From Blastochloris tepida (lineage in GTDB: Bacteria > Pseudomonadota > Alphaproteobacteria > Rhizobiales > Xanthobacteraceae): a stretch of 64,000 nt of DNA. Position numbers and translations under genes: made by a program. The first letter of the stretch is position 1, and each line of letters begins with the position of its first letter. Shown piece by piece: positions 10,514 to 19,693 of this stretch. A model generated the notes under the pieces. That model saw only the letters and a program-made list of their open reading frames with translations, made no database searches and was not told the DNA's origin. The stretch spans positions 2,344,001 through 2,408,000 of the forward strand of contig NZ_AP018907.1 in assembly GCF_003966715.1 (NCBI RefSeq), read 5' to 3'.

Positions 10514-13486
10514 TCACGCCGGGGTGACGCCGAGGATGCGGTCGAAGGCGGCGCGCACGCGCGCCTGCGTCTCGCGCAGGTGCGCCTCCAGCGTCGGGAA
10601 ATCGGGCACGTCGCCGGCCCGCGCCAACAGCGTCAGCAGGTTCGGCCCGGCGGCGGCGGGGTCGAACGGCGCGGCGAGGCACAGCCGCAAAACCTGCGTG
10701 AGGTTCTGGTAGAGACGCGCCGCGTCGCGCAGCGTCTCGGCATCGGCGGCCGGGATCAAATTGTGGCGGGCCGCCGCATCGAGCACCCGGCCGGTGTTGG
10801 TGTCGAACAGCTCCGGCAGCTCGGCGCCGTGCACGAGCTGCAGATACTGGGCGATGAATTCGAGATCGACCAGCCCGCCGGCGGCGTGCTTGAGATCCCA
10901 CGGATCGTTCTCGCCCTTCTCCTCGGCGATGGCGCGGCGCATCTCCACCACGTCGCCGGCGGTGGCGACCGGCTCGCGCGGCCGCGCCAGCACATCGCGG
11001 ATGGAGGCCTCGACGCGGGCGGCGAAATCGGCCGGACCCGAGATCACCCGCGCCCGCGTCAGCGCCATGTGCTCCCAGGTCCAGGCCTCGGTGAGCTGAT
11101 AGCTGCGGAAGCTCTCCAGCGAGGCGGCGAGCGGCCCCGAGCGGCCGGAGGGGCGCAGCCGCATGTCGACGTCATAGAGGCTGCCGACATTGGTCTGCAC
11201 AGTGAGGGCGTTGATCAGCCGCTGGGTGAAGCGGGCGAAATACTGCGCGCCATAGAGCGGACGGGCGCCGTCGGACTCCGGCTGCTCGGGATCGAACTCG
11301 TAGAGCACGATGAGATCGAGATCGGAGCTTGCGGTCATCTCGCGGCCGCCGAGCTTGCCGAGCGCCAGCACCGCCGTCGACATGCCGGGCACGCGCCCGT
11401 GCAGCGCGGCGAAGCGCTCCAGCACATGGGCGTGCAGGAAGCGCACCAGCGCCACCGCGAGGCGGGCATAGGCCTCGCCGGCCTGCGTCGCGGTGAGCGT
11501 GCCCGACAGCACGCGCACGGCGATCAGCACCTTCTGCTCCTGGCCGAGCAGGCGGATGCGGTCGAGGAAATCCTCGTCGCTCACCGCGTCGGCCAGCGTG
11601 TCGGCGAAGCGCTTCTCCTGGGTGGCGCGGTCGGGCAGCGGGCCGAAGAAGGCGGGGTCGAGCAGCGCATCGAGCACCTGCGGCCGGCGCGCCAGCATGT
11701 CGGCGACGCGCGGCGCGGTGCCCATCACCGAGGCCAGAAGCTGCACCAGATCGGGATTGCGCCGCAGCAGCGTGAACAGGCGCAGCGTGCCGGTCAGCGC
11801 CGAGACGAAGCGGTCGAAGGTGGCGAGCGCGACATCCGCATTGCCGCTCTTGGCGAAGCCGTCGAGCAGCGCCGGCACCAGCTCGGCGAGCAGCGCGCGC
11901 GGCGGCTCGCTGCGCAACGCCCGCGGCCGGCCGGCCAGCCATTCGCGCACGATGAAGCTCGCCGCCAGCGGATCCTTGAAGCCGAGGCCCTTGAGCGTAT
12001 CGAGGGTCTCCTTGTCGTCGCGATCTTCGGGGAAGCGGAAGGCGCCCTCGACCTGGGCGGCCGGCGGCGCATCCTCGAACAGGCCGGCATAATGGCGCTG
12101 CACCACGCGCAGATGCGGCAGGATGGCCTCGGCGAAGGCGTCGCGCCCGTCATAGCCGAAGAAGCGGGCGAAGGCGTCGAGCGCGGCCTTCTCCTCCGGC
12201 AGCGACTGCGTCTGCTCGTCGGCGACCATCTGCAGCCGGTGCTCGACCGCGCGCAGGAAGACGTAGGCGTCGGCCAGCTCGTCGCGCGCCTCGGCGGCGA
12301 TCCAGCCGCCCGCGGCCAGCGCATCCAGCGCCGGCAGGGTCTGGCGCAGCCGCAGGTGCGCGTTGCGGCCGCCGACGATGAGCTGCTGGGTCTGGGCGAA
12401 GAACTCGATCTCGCGGATGCCGCCGCGGCCGAGCTTGACGTTGTGGCCCTCCACCGCGATCTCGTCATGGCCGCGATAGGCGTGGATCTGCCGCTTCATC
12501 GAATGGACGTCGGCGATCGCCGCGTAATCGAGGAAGCGCCGCCAGACGAAGGGCGCGAGCTCCTCCAGGAAGGCCGCGCCCACCGCGAGGTCGCCGGCAC
12601 AGGGGCGCGCCTTGATGTAGGCCGAGCGCTCCCAGGTCTGGCCCTCGCGCTCGTAGTAATTGAGGCCGGAATCGGTGGCGATGGCGATCTGGGTGGAGGC
12701 GGGGTCGGGGCGCAGGCGCAGATCGACGCGGAACACGTAGCCGTCGGCGGTGCGCTCCTGCAGCAGCTTGACCAGCCCGCGGGTGACGCGCACGAACAGC
12801 GGCCCGGCCTCGGCGCCGCGGCCGAGCGGCGCGCGGTCGCGATCGTAGAACACCACGAGGTCGATGTCCGACGAGTAGTTCAGCTCGCCGGCCCCCATCT
12901 TGCCCATCGCCAGCACGGCATAGCCGGAGCCGACCTCGGGTGCGGCGGGATCGGGCGGCACCAGCTTGCCCTCGGCCGCGGCGGCGGCCAAGAGCCGGCG
13001 CACCGCCGCCTGCACGGCGGCGTCGGCGATGTCGGTCAGCGCGCCGGTGACGTGGGCGAGGTCCCACACCCCGCCGATGTCGGCGAGCGCGATCAGGAGC
13101 GCCGCCTCCTGCTTCATCAGCCGCAGCGCGCGCATCGCCCCGGCATCGTCGGCCGCCGCCGCCACCGCGGCGCGGGTCTCGGCGATCAGAGCGGGCAGCC
13201 GCTCCTCCGGCGTGCCGGTCAGCAGCCGGACGAGGCGGGGCGGATCGTTCAGCGCCAACTCGAACAGGAAGGGCGAGCCGCCGGCAAGGCCGGCGAGCAG
13301 CGGGCGAACCAGCGGGGTCGCCCCGGCCAGTGCGGCGAGGTCGCCGTGCTGCAGGAGGTCGTCCAGGCGCCGCTCCGCCTGGGCTGGATCGGCCACCTGA
13401 GGTACGGTGGTCAGGCGGGCGGCAAGCGCCGACGCCGCAAGCGCCGGTCCGGCGGCGGTTGATCTGGGAGCAGCAGGGCGAGTCAT
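10514..13486 (-). CDS. glnE: Bifunctional glutamine synthetase adenylyltransferase/adenylyl-removing enzyme
   Basis: Controls glutamine synthetase activity by attaching or removing AMP on GlnA in response to PII and glutamine. The 990-aa length is the full two-domain enzyme. N-terminal nucleotidyltransferase (deadenylylase) with YSSDIDLVVFYD and GRGGIREIEFFAQ, C-terminal nucleotidyltransferase (adenylylase) with ASSDLDLIVLYEFD and a DLEFIAQYLQ segment. Its start overlaps the stop of the upstream kinase gene by ATGA (13483-13486), so it is translationally coupled as the last gene of a regulator-kinase-glnE unit; the same order is seen in other rhizobia. Confidence 0.96.
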   Translation of the reverse strand: MTRPAAPRSTAAGPALAASALAARLTTVPQVADPAQAERRLDDLLQHGDLAALAGATPLVRPLLAGLAGGSPFLFELALNDPPRLVRLLTGTPEERLPALIAETRAAVAAAADDAGAMRALRLMKQEAALLIALADIGGVWDLAHVTGALTDIADAAVQAAVRRLLAAAAAEGKLVPPDPAAPEVGSGYAVLAMGKMGAGELNYSSDIDLVVFYDRDRAPLGRGAEAGPLFVRVTRGLVKLLQERTADGYVFRVDLRLRPDPASTQIAIATDSGLNYYEREGQTWERSAYIKARPCAGDLAVGAAFLEELAPFVWRRFLDYAAIADVHSMKRQIHAYRGHDEIAVEGHNVKLGRGGIREIEFFAQTQQLIVGGRNAHLRLRQTLPALDALAAGGWIAAEARDELADAYVFLRAVEHRLQMVADEQTQSLPEEKAALDAFARFFGYDGRDAFAEAILPHLRVVQRHYAGLFEDAPPAAQVEGAFRFPEDRDDKETLDTLKGLGFKDPLAASFIVREWLAGRPRALRSEPPRALLAELVPALLDGFAKSGNADVALATFDRFVSALTGTLRLFTLLRRNPDLVQLLASVMGTAPRVADMLARRPQVLDALLDPAFFGPLPDRATQEKRFADTLADAVSDEDFLDRIRLLGQEQKVLIAVRVLSGTLTATQAGEAYARLAVALVRFLHAHVLERFAALHGRVPGMSTAVLALGKLGGREMTASSDLDLIVLYEFDPEQPESDGARPLYGAQYFARFTQRLINALTVQTNVGSLYDVDMRLRPSGRSGPLAASLESFRSYQLTEAWTWEHMALTRARVISGPADFAARVEASIRDVLARPREPVATAGDVVEMRRAIAEEKGENDPWDLKHAAGGLVDLEFIAQYLQLVHGAELPELFDTNTGRVLDAAARHNLIPAADAETLRDAARLYQNLTQVLRLCLAAPFDPAAAGPNLLTLLARAGDVPDFPTLEAHLRETQARVRAAFDRILGVTPA

Positions 13487-14886
13487 GCCGCCTGTGTAGC
13501 ACCCCGCGGCAGCAGGATCACCACCCTCAGGCCCGGGGAATTGTCGGCAAGGGCCAGGATACCGCCATGCAGGCGGGCCACCGCCGCCGCCAGCGACAGG
13601 CCGAGCCCGGAGCCCGGCCGCGAGCGCGAGGATTCCAGGCGCACGAATCGCTCGACCGCCCGTTCGCGGTCGTCGGCGTCGATGCCGCGGCCGCGGTCGG
13701 AGACCGTCAGCTCGACAATGTCGCCATCGTTGCGGACGGCGATGGTGATCTCGCGCTCGCCGCCCTCCCCCGCCTCCGGCAGGCCGTATTTGAGGGCGTT
13801 GTCGATCAGATTGGCCAGCGCCTGACCGATCAGCTCGCGATTGCCGCTGAGCGGCACCGGCTCGGGCGCATCGACGATCAGGGTCGCCGCCTTCTCCTCG
13901 GCCACCGGCTCGTAGAGCTCGCCGACGGTCTGGGCGACCTCGGCGGCGTCGAGCTCGGTCATCTCGGCATCGACGCGGCCGGCCTCGGCGCGGGCGATCA
14001 TCAGCAGCGCGTTGAAGGTGGCGATCAGGCCGTCGGCCTCGGTGATGGTGTCCTCCAGCGCCGCCCGCCAGTCGTCCTCGGTCTCGGCGGTGCGCAGCGC
14101 CTCCTCGGCGCGGTTGCGCAGCCGGGTCAGCGGCGTCTTGAGATCGTGGGCGATGTTGTCGGACACTTCCTTCAGCCCGCGCATCAGGCCCTCGATGCGC
14201 TCGAGCATGGCATTGAGCGAAGAGCCCAGCCGGTCGAACTCGTCGCCGGTGCCGGCGACCGGCAGGCGTTCGCTGAGATTGCCGGCCATGATCGCCTTGG
14301 CCGAGGCGCCGATGGCATCGACGCGCCGCAGCACGCGGGTGGTGACGAAGGCGCCGCCGGTGATGCCCAGGATCATCACCACCGCCAGCGCCCAGCGCAT
14401 CGGCCGCGCCAGCACGGCATGCACCCGCTCGCGCTCCTCGAGGTCGCGGCCAATGACGAGGCGGAAGCCGCCGGGCAGCACGAAGGCGCGGGCCATGGCG
14501 CGCATCTCGCGGCCGTCGGCCTCCTCCATGCGGCGGTAGCGGATCTCCGCCCAGTCTTCGGCCGACAGGTGGCTGCCGGGCAGCTCGGCGATGTTGCCGG
14601 CCAGCGTCTCGCCCTGGAAGGTGGTGAGCAGATAGATATTGGAGCCGGGCTGGCGCGAGCGCCAGTCGATCACCGCCGCCAGCCGGCGGATGCCGGCGCG
14701 GGTGTAGATGTCCGACAGCGCCGCGATCTCGGCGTCGAGCGTCTCCTGGACCTGGCTGAACAGCAGCACCTGGGTGTGCCAGCCGAGATAGGCGACCAGC
14801 GTCGCGGCAAAGGCCAGGAACACGGCCAGATACGCGGCCATGATCTTGAAGGCGGTGGTGCGGAGAAGCTTACCGAATGCCGTCAC
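13483..14886 (-). CDS. HAMP-domain sensor histidine kinase
   Basis: Inner-membrane kinase of 467 aa. TM1 is at about 13-35 (IMAAYLAVFLAFAATLVAYL), a periplasmic loop of about 130 residues follows, TM2 at about 167-187, then a HAMP segment. The HisKA box is DNIAHDLKTPL with H247. HATPase motifs: N-box NLIDNALKYG, DRGRGI and GSGLGLSLAAAV. It overlaps the response regulator gene (17 bp) upstream and glnE (4 bp) downstream, so the three genes form one unit. The cognate regulator is almost certainly the adjacent OmpR-type protein; the signal is unknown. Confidence 0.92.
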   Translation of the reverse strand: MTAFGKLLRTTAFKIMAAYLAVFLAFAATLVAYLGWHTQVLLFSQVQETLDAEIAALSDIYTRAGIRRLAAVIDWRSRQPGSNIYLLTTFQGETLAGNIAELPGSHLSAEDWAEIRYRRMEEADGREMRAMARAFVLPGGFRLVIGRDLEERERVHAVLARPMRWALAVVMILGITGGAFVTTRVLRRVDAIGASAKAIMAGNLSERLPVAGTGDEFDRLGSSLNAMLERIEGLMRGLKEVSDNIAHDLKTPLTRLRNRAEEALRTAETEDDWRAALEDTITEADGLIATFNALLMIARAEAGRVDAEMTELDAAEVAQTVGELYEPVAEEKAATLIVDAPEPVPLSGNRELIGQALANLIDNALKYGLPEAGEGGEREITIAVRNDGDIVELTVSDRGRGIDADDRERAVERFVRLESSRSRPGSGLGLSLAAAVARLHGGILALADNSPGLRVVILLPRGATQAA

Positions 14887-15550
14887 GGATCACGTATCCC
14901 GCCCCGCGCATGGTGTGCAGCAGGGGCTTGGAGAAGCCCTTGTCGATCTTCGAGCGCAGCCGCGAGATGTGGACGTCGATGACGTTGGTCTGCGGGTCGA
15001 AATGATAGTCCCAGACGTTCTCCAGCAGCATGGTGCGGGTCACCACCTGCCCGGCATGGGTCATCAGATATTCGAGCAGGCGGAACTCGCGCGGCTGCAG
15101 CACGATCTCGGTGCCGGCGCGGGTGACCCGGCGGGCCAGACGGTCGAGCTCGAGATCGGCGACCTTGAGCACGGTCGCCGCCGCGGCCGGGGTGCGGCGG
15201 CGGGCCATCGCCTCGACGCGGGCGAGCAGCTCGGAGAAGGCGTAGGGCTTGGGCAGATAGTCGTCGCCGCCGGCCCGCAGGCCGCGCACCCGGTCGTCGA
15301 CCTGCCCGAGGGCGGAGAGGATCAGCACCGGGGTCTGGCGGTCCTCGGCGCGCAGCGTCTCGATCACCGACAGGCCGTCGCGCTTGGGCAGCATGCGGTC
15401 GACCACCAGCACGTCATAGTCGCCCTCGCGGGCCATGTGCAGCCCCTCCTCGCCATCGGCGGCATGGTCGGCGAGGTGGCCGGATTCGCTGAACGCCTTC
15501 ACGATGTACTCGGCGGCGGCGATGTCATCCTCGATCACCAGAATGCGCAT
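14870..15550 (-). CDS. OmpR/PhoB-family response regulator
   Basis: 226-aa two-domain regulator. Receiver acidic pocket E7-D8-D9, phospho-acceptor D51 (VVDRMLP), the SALG switch region and K-P (YLPKPY). The C-terminal winged helix includes LQPREFRLLEYLM and NVIDVHISRLRSKID, with the terminal HTMRGAGYVI wing. ATG 15550 (MRILVIEDD) is taken as start because the longer reading frame upstream has no family similarity. First gene of the regulator-kinase-glnE unit; degP lies upstream on the same strand beyond a hairpin cluster. Confidence 0.94.
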   Translation of the reverse strand: MRILVIEDDIAAAEYIVKAFSESGHLADHAADGEEGLHMAREGDYDVLVVDRMLPKRDGLSVIETLRAEDRQTPVLILSALGQVDDRVRGLRAGGDDYLPKPYAFSELLARVEAMARRRTPAAAATVLKVADLELDRLARRVTRAGTEIVLQPREFRLLEYLMTHAGQVVTRTMLLENVWDYHFDPQTNVIDVHISRLRSKIDKGFSKPLLHTMRGAGYVIRDGIR

Positions 15551-15716
15551 GACGGGCTCCAGCGGCGCCGCGACGGCGACTCGACAACCAGACATCGCAC
15601 TATCCTCTTCCAGGCCGGGCCGTAAAGCACGGCCCCGGCGCGTCGAAACCTCCTGGCCGGCCGGCACCGGAATGGCGGGAGACAAGGCAGCCTCCCCCTA
15701 CCCTTGAAAAGGCGAT

Positions 15717-15831
15717 GGCGGGAGGCCGAAGCCTCCCGCCACCCGAGACCTGAGAGAGTATGGGCGGGAGGCCGAAGCCTCCCGCCACCCTGAAACGAAG
15801 AAGTATGGGCGGGAGGCCGAAGCCTCCCGCC
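15717..15831. repeat. Three tandem perfect 24-bp palindromes, about 45 bp apart
   Basis: The palindrome (half-site GGCGGGAGGCCG, then its complement) occurs at 15717-15740, 15763-15786 and 15808-15831, each separated by about 21 bp of similar spacer (..GTATG..). They lie between degP and the downstream regulator on the minus strand. In RNA each gives a stem of about 11 bp without a U-tract, so they could stabilise the degP 3' end or attenuate read-through. Confidence 0.85.
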
Positions 15832-15929
15832 CATGGCACCCGGCGGTAAGGGGGCGACGGGGAACTCCGCCGGGCGCAACGTCTGTCGGTCGGGGACGGA
15901 CCGAGCAGTGGCACCTGTAGACGGTCGGC

Positions 15930-17480
15930 TTAAGACTGGCCGACCTGAAGAGCGACGAAGCGGCTGGAGCCGCCGGTCTTGACCCGCACCAGCACGGTGC
16001 GGCGCTTGTCCTTGCGGGCCGCGTCGAGCGCATCGCGCACGTCGCTGGCGCTGGTCACGGCGCGGCCGTTGACGTCGAGGATCAGGTCGCCGTCGCGCAG
16101 GCCGGCGGTGGCGGCGGGGCTGTCCGGCTCGACGTCGCGCACCGCCACACCCTTGCCGCCCGGCCCTGGGGCCAGCGTGAGGCCGAGGCGCGGCAGGTCG
16201 CGGCCGTCGGAGTCGTCCTCGCGGTCGCCGCGCTGGGCGCGCTGGTCGTCGGGGAACTTGCCCGGCGTCAGCTCGACGGTGCGCTCCTTGCGGTCGCTGA
16301 CCACGGTGAGCTTGATCGGCTCGCCCGGCTTCTCGGCGGCGATCTGCTTGGCGAGATCACGGGCGTCCTTCACCGGCTTGCCGTTGACCGCGGTGATGAC
16401 GTCGCCGCTCTTGATGCCGGCCTTGGCGGCGGGGCCGCCGGCCTGCGGCTCGGTCACCAGCGCGCCCTGCGCCTTGGCGAGGCCCAGGCTGTCGGCAAGG
16501 TCGGCGTTCACCGGCTGGATCTGCACGCCGATCCAGCCACGGGTGACCGTGCCGCTCTCGCGCAGGCTGGTGACGACCGTCCGCACCGTGTCGGCGGGGA
16601 TGGCGAAGGCGATGCCGACGCTGCCGCCCGAGGGGGAGAAGATGGCGGTGTTGACGCCGATCACCTCGCCGTCGAGGTTGAAGGTCGGGCCGCCGGAATT
16701 GCCGCGGTTCACCGGCGCGTCGATCTGGACGAAGTCGTCATAGGGGCCCGAGCCGATGTCGCGGCCGCGCGCCGAGACGATGCCGGCGGTGACCGTGCCG
16801 CCGAGGCCGAACGGATTGCCGACCGCCACCACCCAATCGCCGATGCGCGGCGTCTTGGTGCCGAGCGTGACGAACGGGAACGGGCCGTCGCCGTCGATCT
16901 TGAGCAGCGCGAGGTCGGTGCGCGGATCGGTGCCGACCACCTTGGCGTTCAGGGTGCGGCCGTCATCGGTCACCACCTCGACGCTCACGGCGTTGTCCAC
17001 CACATGGTTGTTGGTGACCACATAGCCGTCGGGGGTGATGACGAAGCCGGAGCCCTGCGACTGGCCGAAGCGGTGCGGCGGGCGCGGCGGGCCGAAGCCG
17101 TGCGGCGAACGGCCGAACCGCTCGCCGAAATCGCGGAAGAAGCGGTCCATGCCCGGCGGCGTCGCGTCGTCCTCGTCGAACTGCATGCGCTCGGCGACCG
17201 GCTGCGACTTGACCTTGACGCTGACCACCGCCGGGCGCACGCGCTCCACCACATCCGCAAAGCTGAACGAGGCGGCGGTGAGGCGGTTCGGCGTGCTCTG
17301 GAGCTGGGCGGTCTGGGACTGAACCTGGCTGTCGGCCATCGCGACGTCGCGCACGATCAACGGCGACAGGCCGGCCGTGCCGGCGCCGAGCAGCGCCAGC
17401 ATCGCCACGCCGGCCAGCAGACGGCCGCGACGGCGCGCCGGCGGCAGATCGAACTGGGGGGAGTTCGCAGGGCGGGACAT
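15930..17480 (-). CDS. degP: Periplasmic serine protease Do (DegP/MucD/HtrA family)
   Basis: Periplasmic protease/chaperone degrading misfolded envelope proteins. The 516-aa protein starts at MSRPANSPQFD (GGAGAG lies upstream of 17480). A basic stretch and a membrane-spanning signal segment (about 21-42) are followed by the trypsin-like domain with triad H159 (NNHVVDN), D189 (RTDLALLKI) and S262 (GNSGGPTF), then two PDZ domains (about 300-390 and 420-510). A Q-linker with charged residues separates the PDZ domains. In other rhizobia degP is closely linked to cycHJKL; here that cluster is 36 kb away in the opposite orientation. Confidence 0.95.
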   Translation of the reverse strand: MSRPANSPQFDLPPARRRGRLLAGVAMLALLGAGTAGLSPLIVRDVAMADSQVQSQTAQLQSTPNRLTAASFSFADVVERVRPAVVSVKVKSQPVAERMQFDEDDATPPGMDRFFRDFGERFGRSPHGFGPPRPPHRFGQSQGSGFVITPDGYVVTNNHVVDNAVSVEVVTDDGRTLNAKVVGTDPRTDLALLKIDGDGPFPFVTLGTKTPRIGDWVVAVGNPFGLGGTVTAGIVSARGRDIGSGPYDDFVQIDAPVNRGNSGGPTFNLDGEVIGVNTAIFSPSGGSVGIAFAIPADTVRTVVTSLRESGTVTRGWIGVQIQPVNADLADSLGLAKAQGALVTEPQAGGPAAKAGIKSGDVITAVNGKPVKDARDLAKQIAAEKPGEPIKLTVVSDRKERTVELTPGKFPDDQRAQRGDREDDSDGRDLPRLGLTLAPGPGGKGVAVRDVEPDSPAATAGLRDGDLILDVNGRAVTSASDVRDALDAARKDKRRTVLVRVKTGGSSRFVALQVGQS

Positions 17481-17735
17481 GAGTGTCGTCTCTCCGTTCA
17501 GGGCGTTGCGCCCCGGTTCGATGGAGAGATTGCCGCCGCGCACCTTACCGCGGGCTGGAGCATCGATGAATAATTGTTAATCTGCCCAACGCCGTAAGGT
17601 TAAGCTGGCGGGCGCGCGCAATGGAATGCGGGATCGTCGTTCCCGCGCCGCGTCATCCCGGCCGAGCGAAGCGAGGGCCGGGATCGTCCTCTCCGTGTCT
17701 TGTCATCCCGGACGGCGCGCAGCGCCGAGCAACTG

Positions 17736-18704
17736 TCATGCGGTTTTGGGGTCTCGCCAGGGTTTGTTGTCTCGAATCATGGCGTTGAGGATGGTCAGGA
17801 GCTTTCGAGCGATGGCGATGAGGGCGACCTTGGCGGGTTTTCCGCGGGCTTTGAGGTCGGCGTAGAGCTGTTTGGCCCACGGGTTCCAGTGGATGGCGGC
17901 GAAGGCGGCGAGATAGCAGGCGCGCTTGAGCGCGCGGCGTCCGGCCTCGATATGGGCCGGCCGCCGCGCTTTGCCGCTGTCGTTGCGATAGGGTGCGCAG
18001 CCGCCGATGGCACCGGCTTGGCGGGGGGTGAACCGGCCGAGTTCGGGAGCTTCTGCGAGCAGGACGCGGGCCGTCTTGTTGGCGATCCCCGGCACCGAGG
18101 TGATGATCTTGGCCTTGGCGTCCATCGCCGGATCGGCGGCGATCAACGCCTCGATGGCCTGTTCGGCCGCGGCGACGGTCTCGCGCAGGGCGGCGATTTC
18201 GGCATCGAGCCGGGCGGTGATGGCCGCCAGGGTGGGGTGGGCCTTGCGGTTCTCGAGGCGGCGGATGTCGGCCTCGGCGCGGGTGATTTCGCGCACCCAG
18301 GCGGTCAGGTCGCTCTGCGCTTGCGAGGGCTCCGGGAACGGCCGGCAGGGGTGATGCAGCATGAAGGCGCGGATGATGCGGGCGTCGAGCGGATCGCTCT
18401 TGGCGCGCTGGCCGCAGGCCTTGGCGAACTGGCGGCAGCGCCAGCTGTCGACCTGCAGCACGGTGAGGCCGGCCTCGCGCAGCACCGCGACCGCCAGGCG
18501 TTCATAGCCGCCGGTCGGCTCCAGGCCGGCGGTGGTGAGCCCGGCCTTCACCAGGCGCCTGGCCAAGCGCTGGAGAGCCGCGGGGGTGTTATCGACGCGC
18601 TCGACCTTGGTGTCGTCGAAGGCGATGTCGAGCCAGTCCTTGGAGACATCGATGCCCACAAGGTGGGTGGCAAACGGCGTCGGGTGTGGCAGCATGACAA
18701 GCAT
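17736..18704 (-). CDS. IS110-family transposase (copy 1)
   Basis: 322-aa DEDD recombinase. RuvC-like N-terminal domain with D19 (GIDVSKDW), E62 (LEPTGGYE) and D104/D107 (KSDPLDAR); C-terminal Transposase_20 domain with ITSVPGI and the nucleophile region APYRNDSGK (S243). ATG 18704 (MLVMLPHP) is preferred: a longer frame to 18857 would run through the element's non-coding left end and its 32-bp palindrome. MLPHP three codons later is an alternative. It differs from the other copies at few positions (MLVMLP rather than MLAMLP). All four copies appear intact. Confidence 0.93.
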   Translation of the reverse strand: MLVMLPHPTPFATHLVGIDVSKDWLDIAFDDTKVERVDNTPAALQRLARRLVKAGLTTAGLEPTGGYERLAVAVLREAGLTVLQVDSWRCRQFAKACGQRAKSDPLDARIIRAFMLHHPCRPFPEPSQAQSDLTAWVREITRAEADIRRLENRKAHPTLAAITARLDAEIAALRETVAAAEQAIEALIAADPAMDAKAKIITSVPGIANKTARVLLAEAPELGRFTPRQAGAIGGCAPYRNDSGKARRPAHIEAGRRALKRACYLAAFAAIHWNPWAKQLYADLKARGKPAKVALIAIARKLLTILNAMIRDNKPWRDPKTA

Positions 18705-18883
18705 CCCAGGCTTGGAAGCGGGGTCAAAAGCCCCGTGCAACTGTTCGGGTTGGCTTGGGACGGACGGCCGCTTCTGCTCGCGACGGCCTCGAAGGCTCAC
18801 CCGGGATACGGCGTGCCGCCCGCACCGGCTCGGGGTGGCCACCCCGAGCCGGTGCACCCATCAAAGCACAGTTCGCCGTTCCA
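18705..18883 (-). ncRNA. Putative IS110 bridge RNA region (copy 1)
   Basis: Non-coding left end of IS copy 1, same sequence as the copy analysed at 38437-38615, including the 32-bp palindrome and the four putative guide segments. Called from position and guide matches, not from expression. Confidence 0.6.
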
Positions 18884-18970
18884 AGCCGGGATCGCTATCC
18901 GGATAAGGCCCCCTTCCTGCACACGGTCCCGGATCGCGGGCCTGCGGCCCTTGTCCGGGACGACGGCCTC

Positions 18971-19645
18971 TCAATCCCTCATCGCGGCCGGGGCCGTCAC
19001 CATATAGCCGAGGCCGCGCACGGTCTGGATCACATCGACCCCGAGCTTCTTCCTCAGGCGGCCGACGAACACCTCGATGGTGTTGGAATCGCGGTCGAAA
19101 TCCTGGTCGTACAGGTGCTCGACGATCTCGGCGCGCGACACCACCCGGCCCTGCTGGTGCATCAGATAGGCGAGCAGCCGGTATTCGTGCGAGGTGAGCC
19201 GCACCGGCGCGCCGGCCACCGTGACGCGCCCGGCGCGGGCGTCGAGCCGCACCGGGCCGCACGTGAACTCGCTGGTGGCCTGGCCGGCGGCGCGGCGCAG
19301 CAGCGCGCGCAGCCGCGCCAGCACTTCCTCCATGTGGAAAGGCTTGGGCACGTAGTCGTCGGCGCCGGCATCGAAGCCCTGCACCTTCTCGCTCCAGCGG
19401 TCGCGGGCGGTGAGGATCAGCACCGGCATGGTGCGGCCGGCCTGCCGCCACGCCTCCAGCACCGAGATGCCGTCCATCTTCGGCAGGCCGAGATCGAGCA
19501 CGACGGCGTCATAGGTTTCCGTGTCGCCGAGGAACCGGCCCTCCTCGCCGTCATAGGCGCGGTCGACGGCATAGCCCGCCGCCTCCAGCGCGGCGGCGAG
19601 CTGGCGGTTGAGATCGGGGTCGTCCTCGATGACAAGCAGGCGCAT
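18971..19645 (-). CDS. OmpR-family response regulator, FeuP/PhoP-like
   Basis: 224 aa. Receiver with E7-D8-D9, phospho-acceptor D51 (VLDLGLP), T-A-R-D switch and K-P (VPKPFH). Winged-helix effector with LTSHEYRLLAYLMH, DRDSNTIEVFVGRLRKKLG and TVRGLGYMV. The sequence pattern (EEGRFLGDTETYDAVVLD, HLYDQDFDRDSN) is that of the FeuP group of rhizobial regulators, which normally sits next to its kinase FeuQ. Here the gene after it on the leftward strand is the IS110 copy, and the only matching FeuQ/PhoQ-like kinase is at 42615 on the other strand. Stop codon 86 bp from the IS. Confidence 0.92.
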   Translation of the reverse strand: MRLLVIEDDPDLNRQLAAALEAAGYAVDRAYDGEEGRFLGDTETYDAVVLDLGLPKMDGISVLEAWRQAGRTMPVLILTARDRWSEKVQGFDAGADDYVPKPFHMEEVLARLRALLRRAAGQATSEFTCGPVRLDARAGRVTVAGAPVRLTSHEYRLLAYLMHQQGRVVSRAEIVEHLYDQDFDRDSNTIEVFVGRLRKKLGVDVIQTVRGLGYMVTAPAAMRD

Positions 19646-19693
19646 CCGCGGACTATTGCGCAGCCTTTTCGGCAGGATCGCGACGGCGCGCGG

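Larger units (their letters stand above)
17728..18885 (-). mobile_element. IS110-family insertion sequence, copy 1
   Basis: About 1156 bp between the junctions AG|CAACTGTCATG (17728) and CGCCGTTCCA|AG (18884), read on the minus strand as TGGAACGG...CAGTTG-CT. It is inserted into a family-A palindrome: joining the flanks restores CATCCCGGACGGCGCGC plus AGCGCCGAGCCGGGATCG, the intact arm seen elsewhere. Both junctions carry CT, i.e. a 2-bp core repeated at each end. There are no inverted terminal repeats, as is normal for IS110. Confidence 0.93.

Noticed and set aside
10580..13462. 960-aa open frame on the plus strand across glnE
   Set aside because: Antisense shadow of glnE in GC-rich DNA; Gln/Arg/Gly-rich composition and no domain, whereas the minus-strand frame has clear GlnE motifs.
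17700..19007. 435-aa plus-strand frame across each IS110 copy (also at 32268, 46154, and minus strand at 38361)
   Set aside because: Antisense to the transposase in every copy; repeated only because the IS is repeated.
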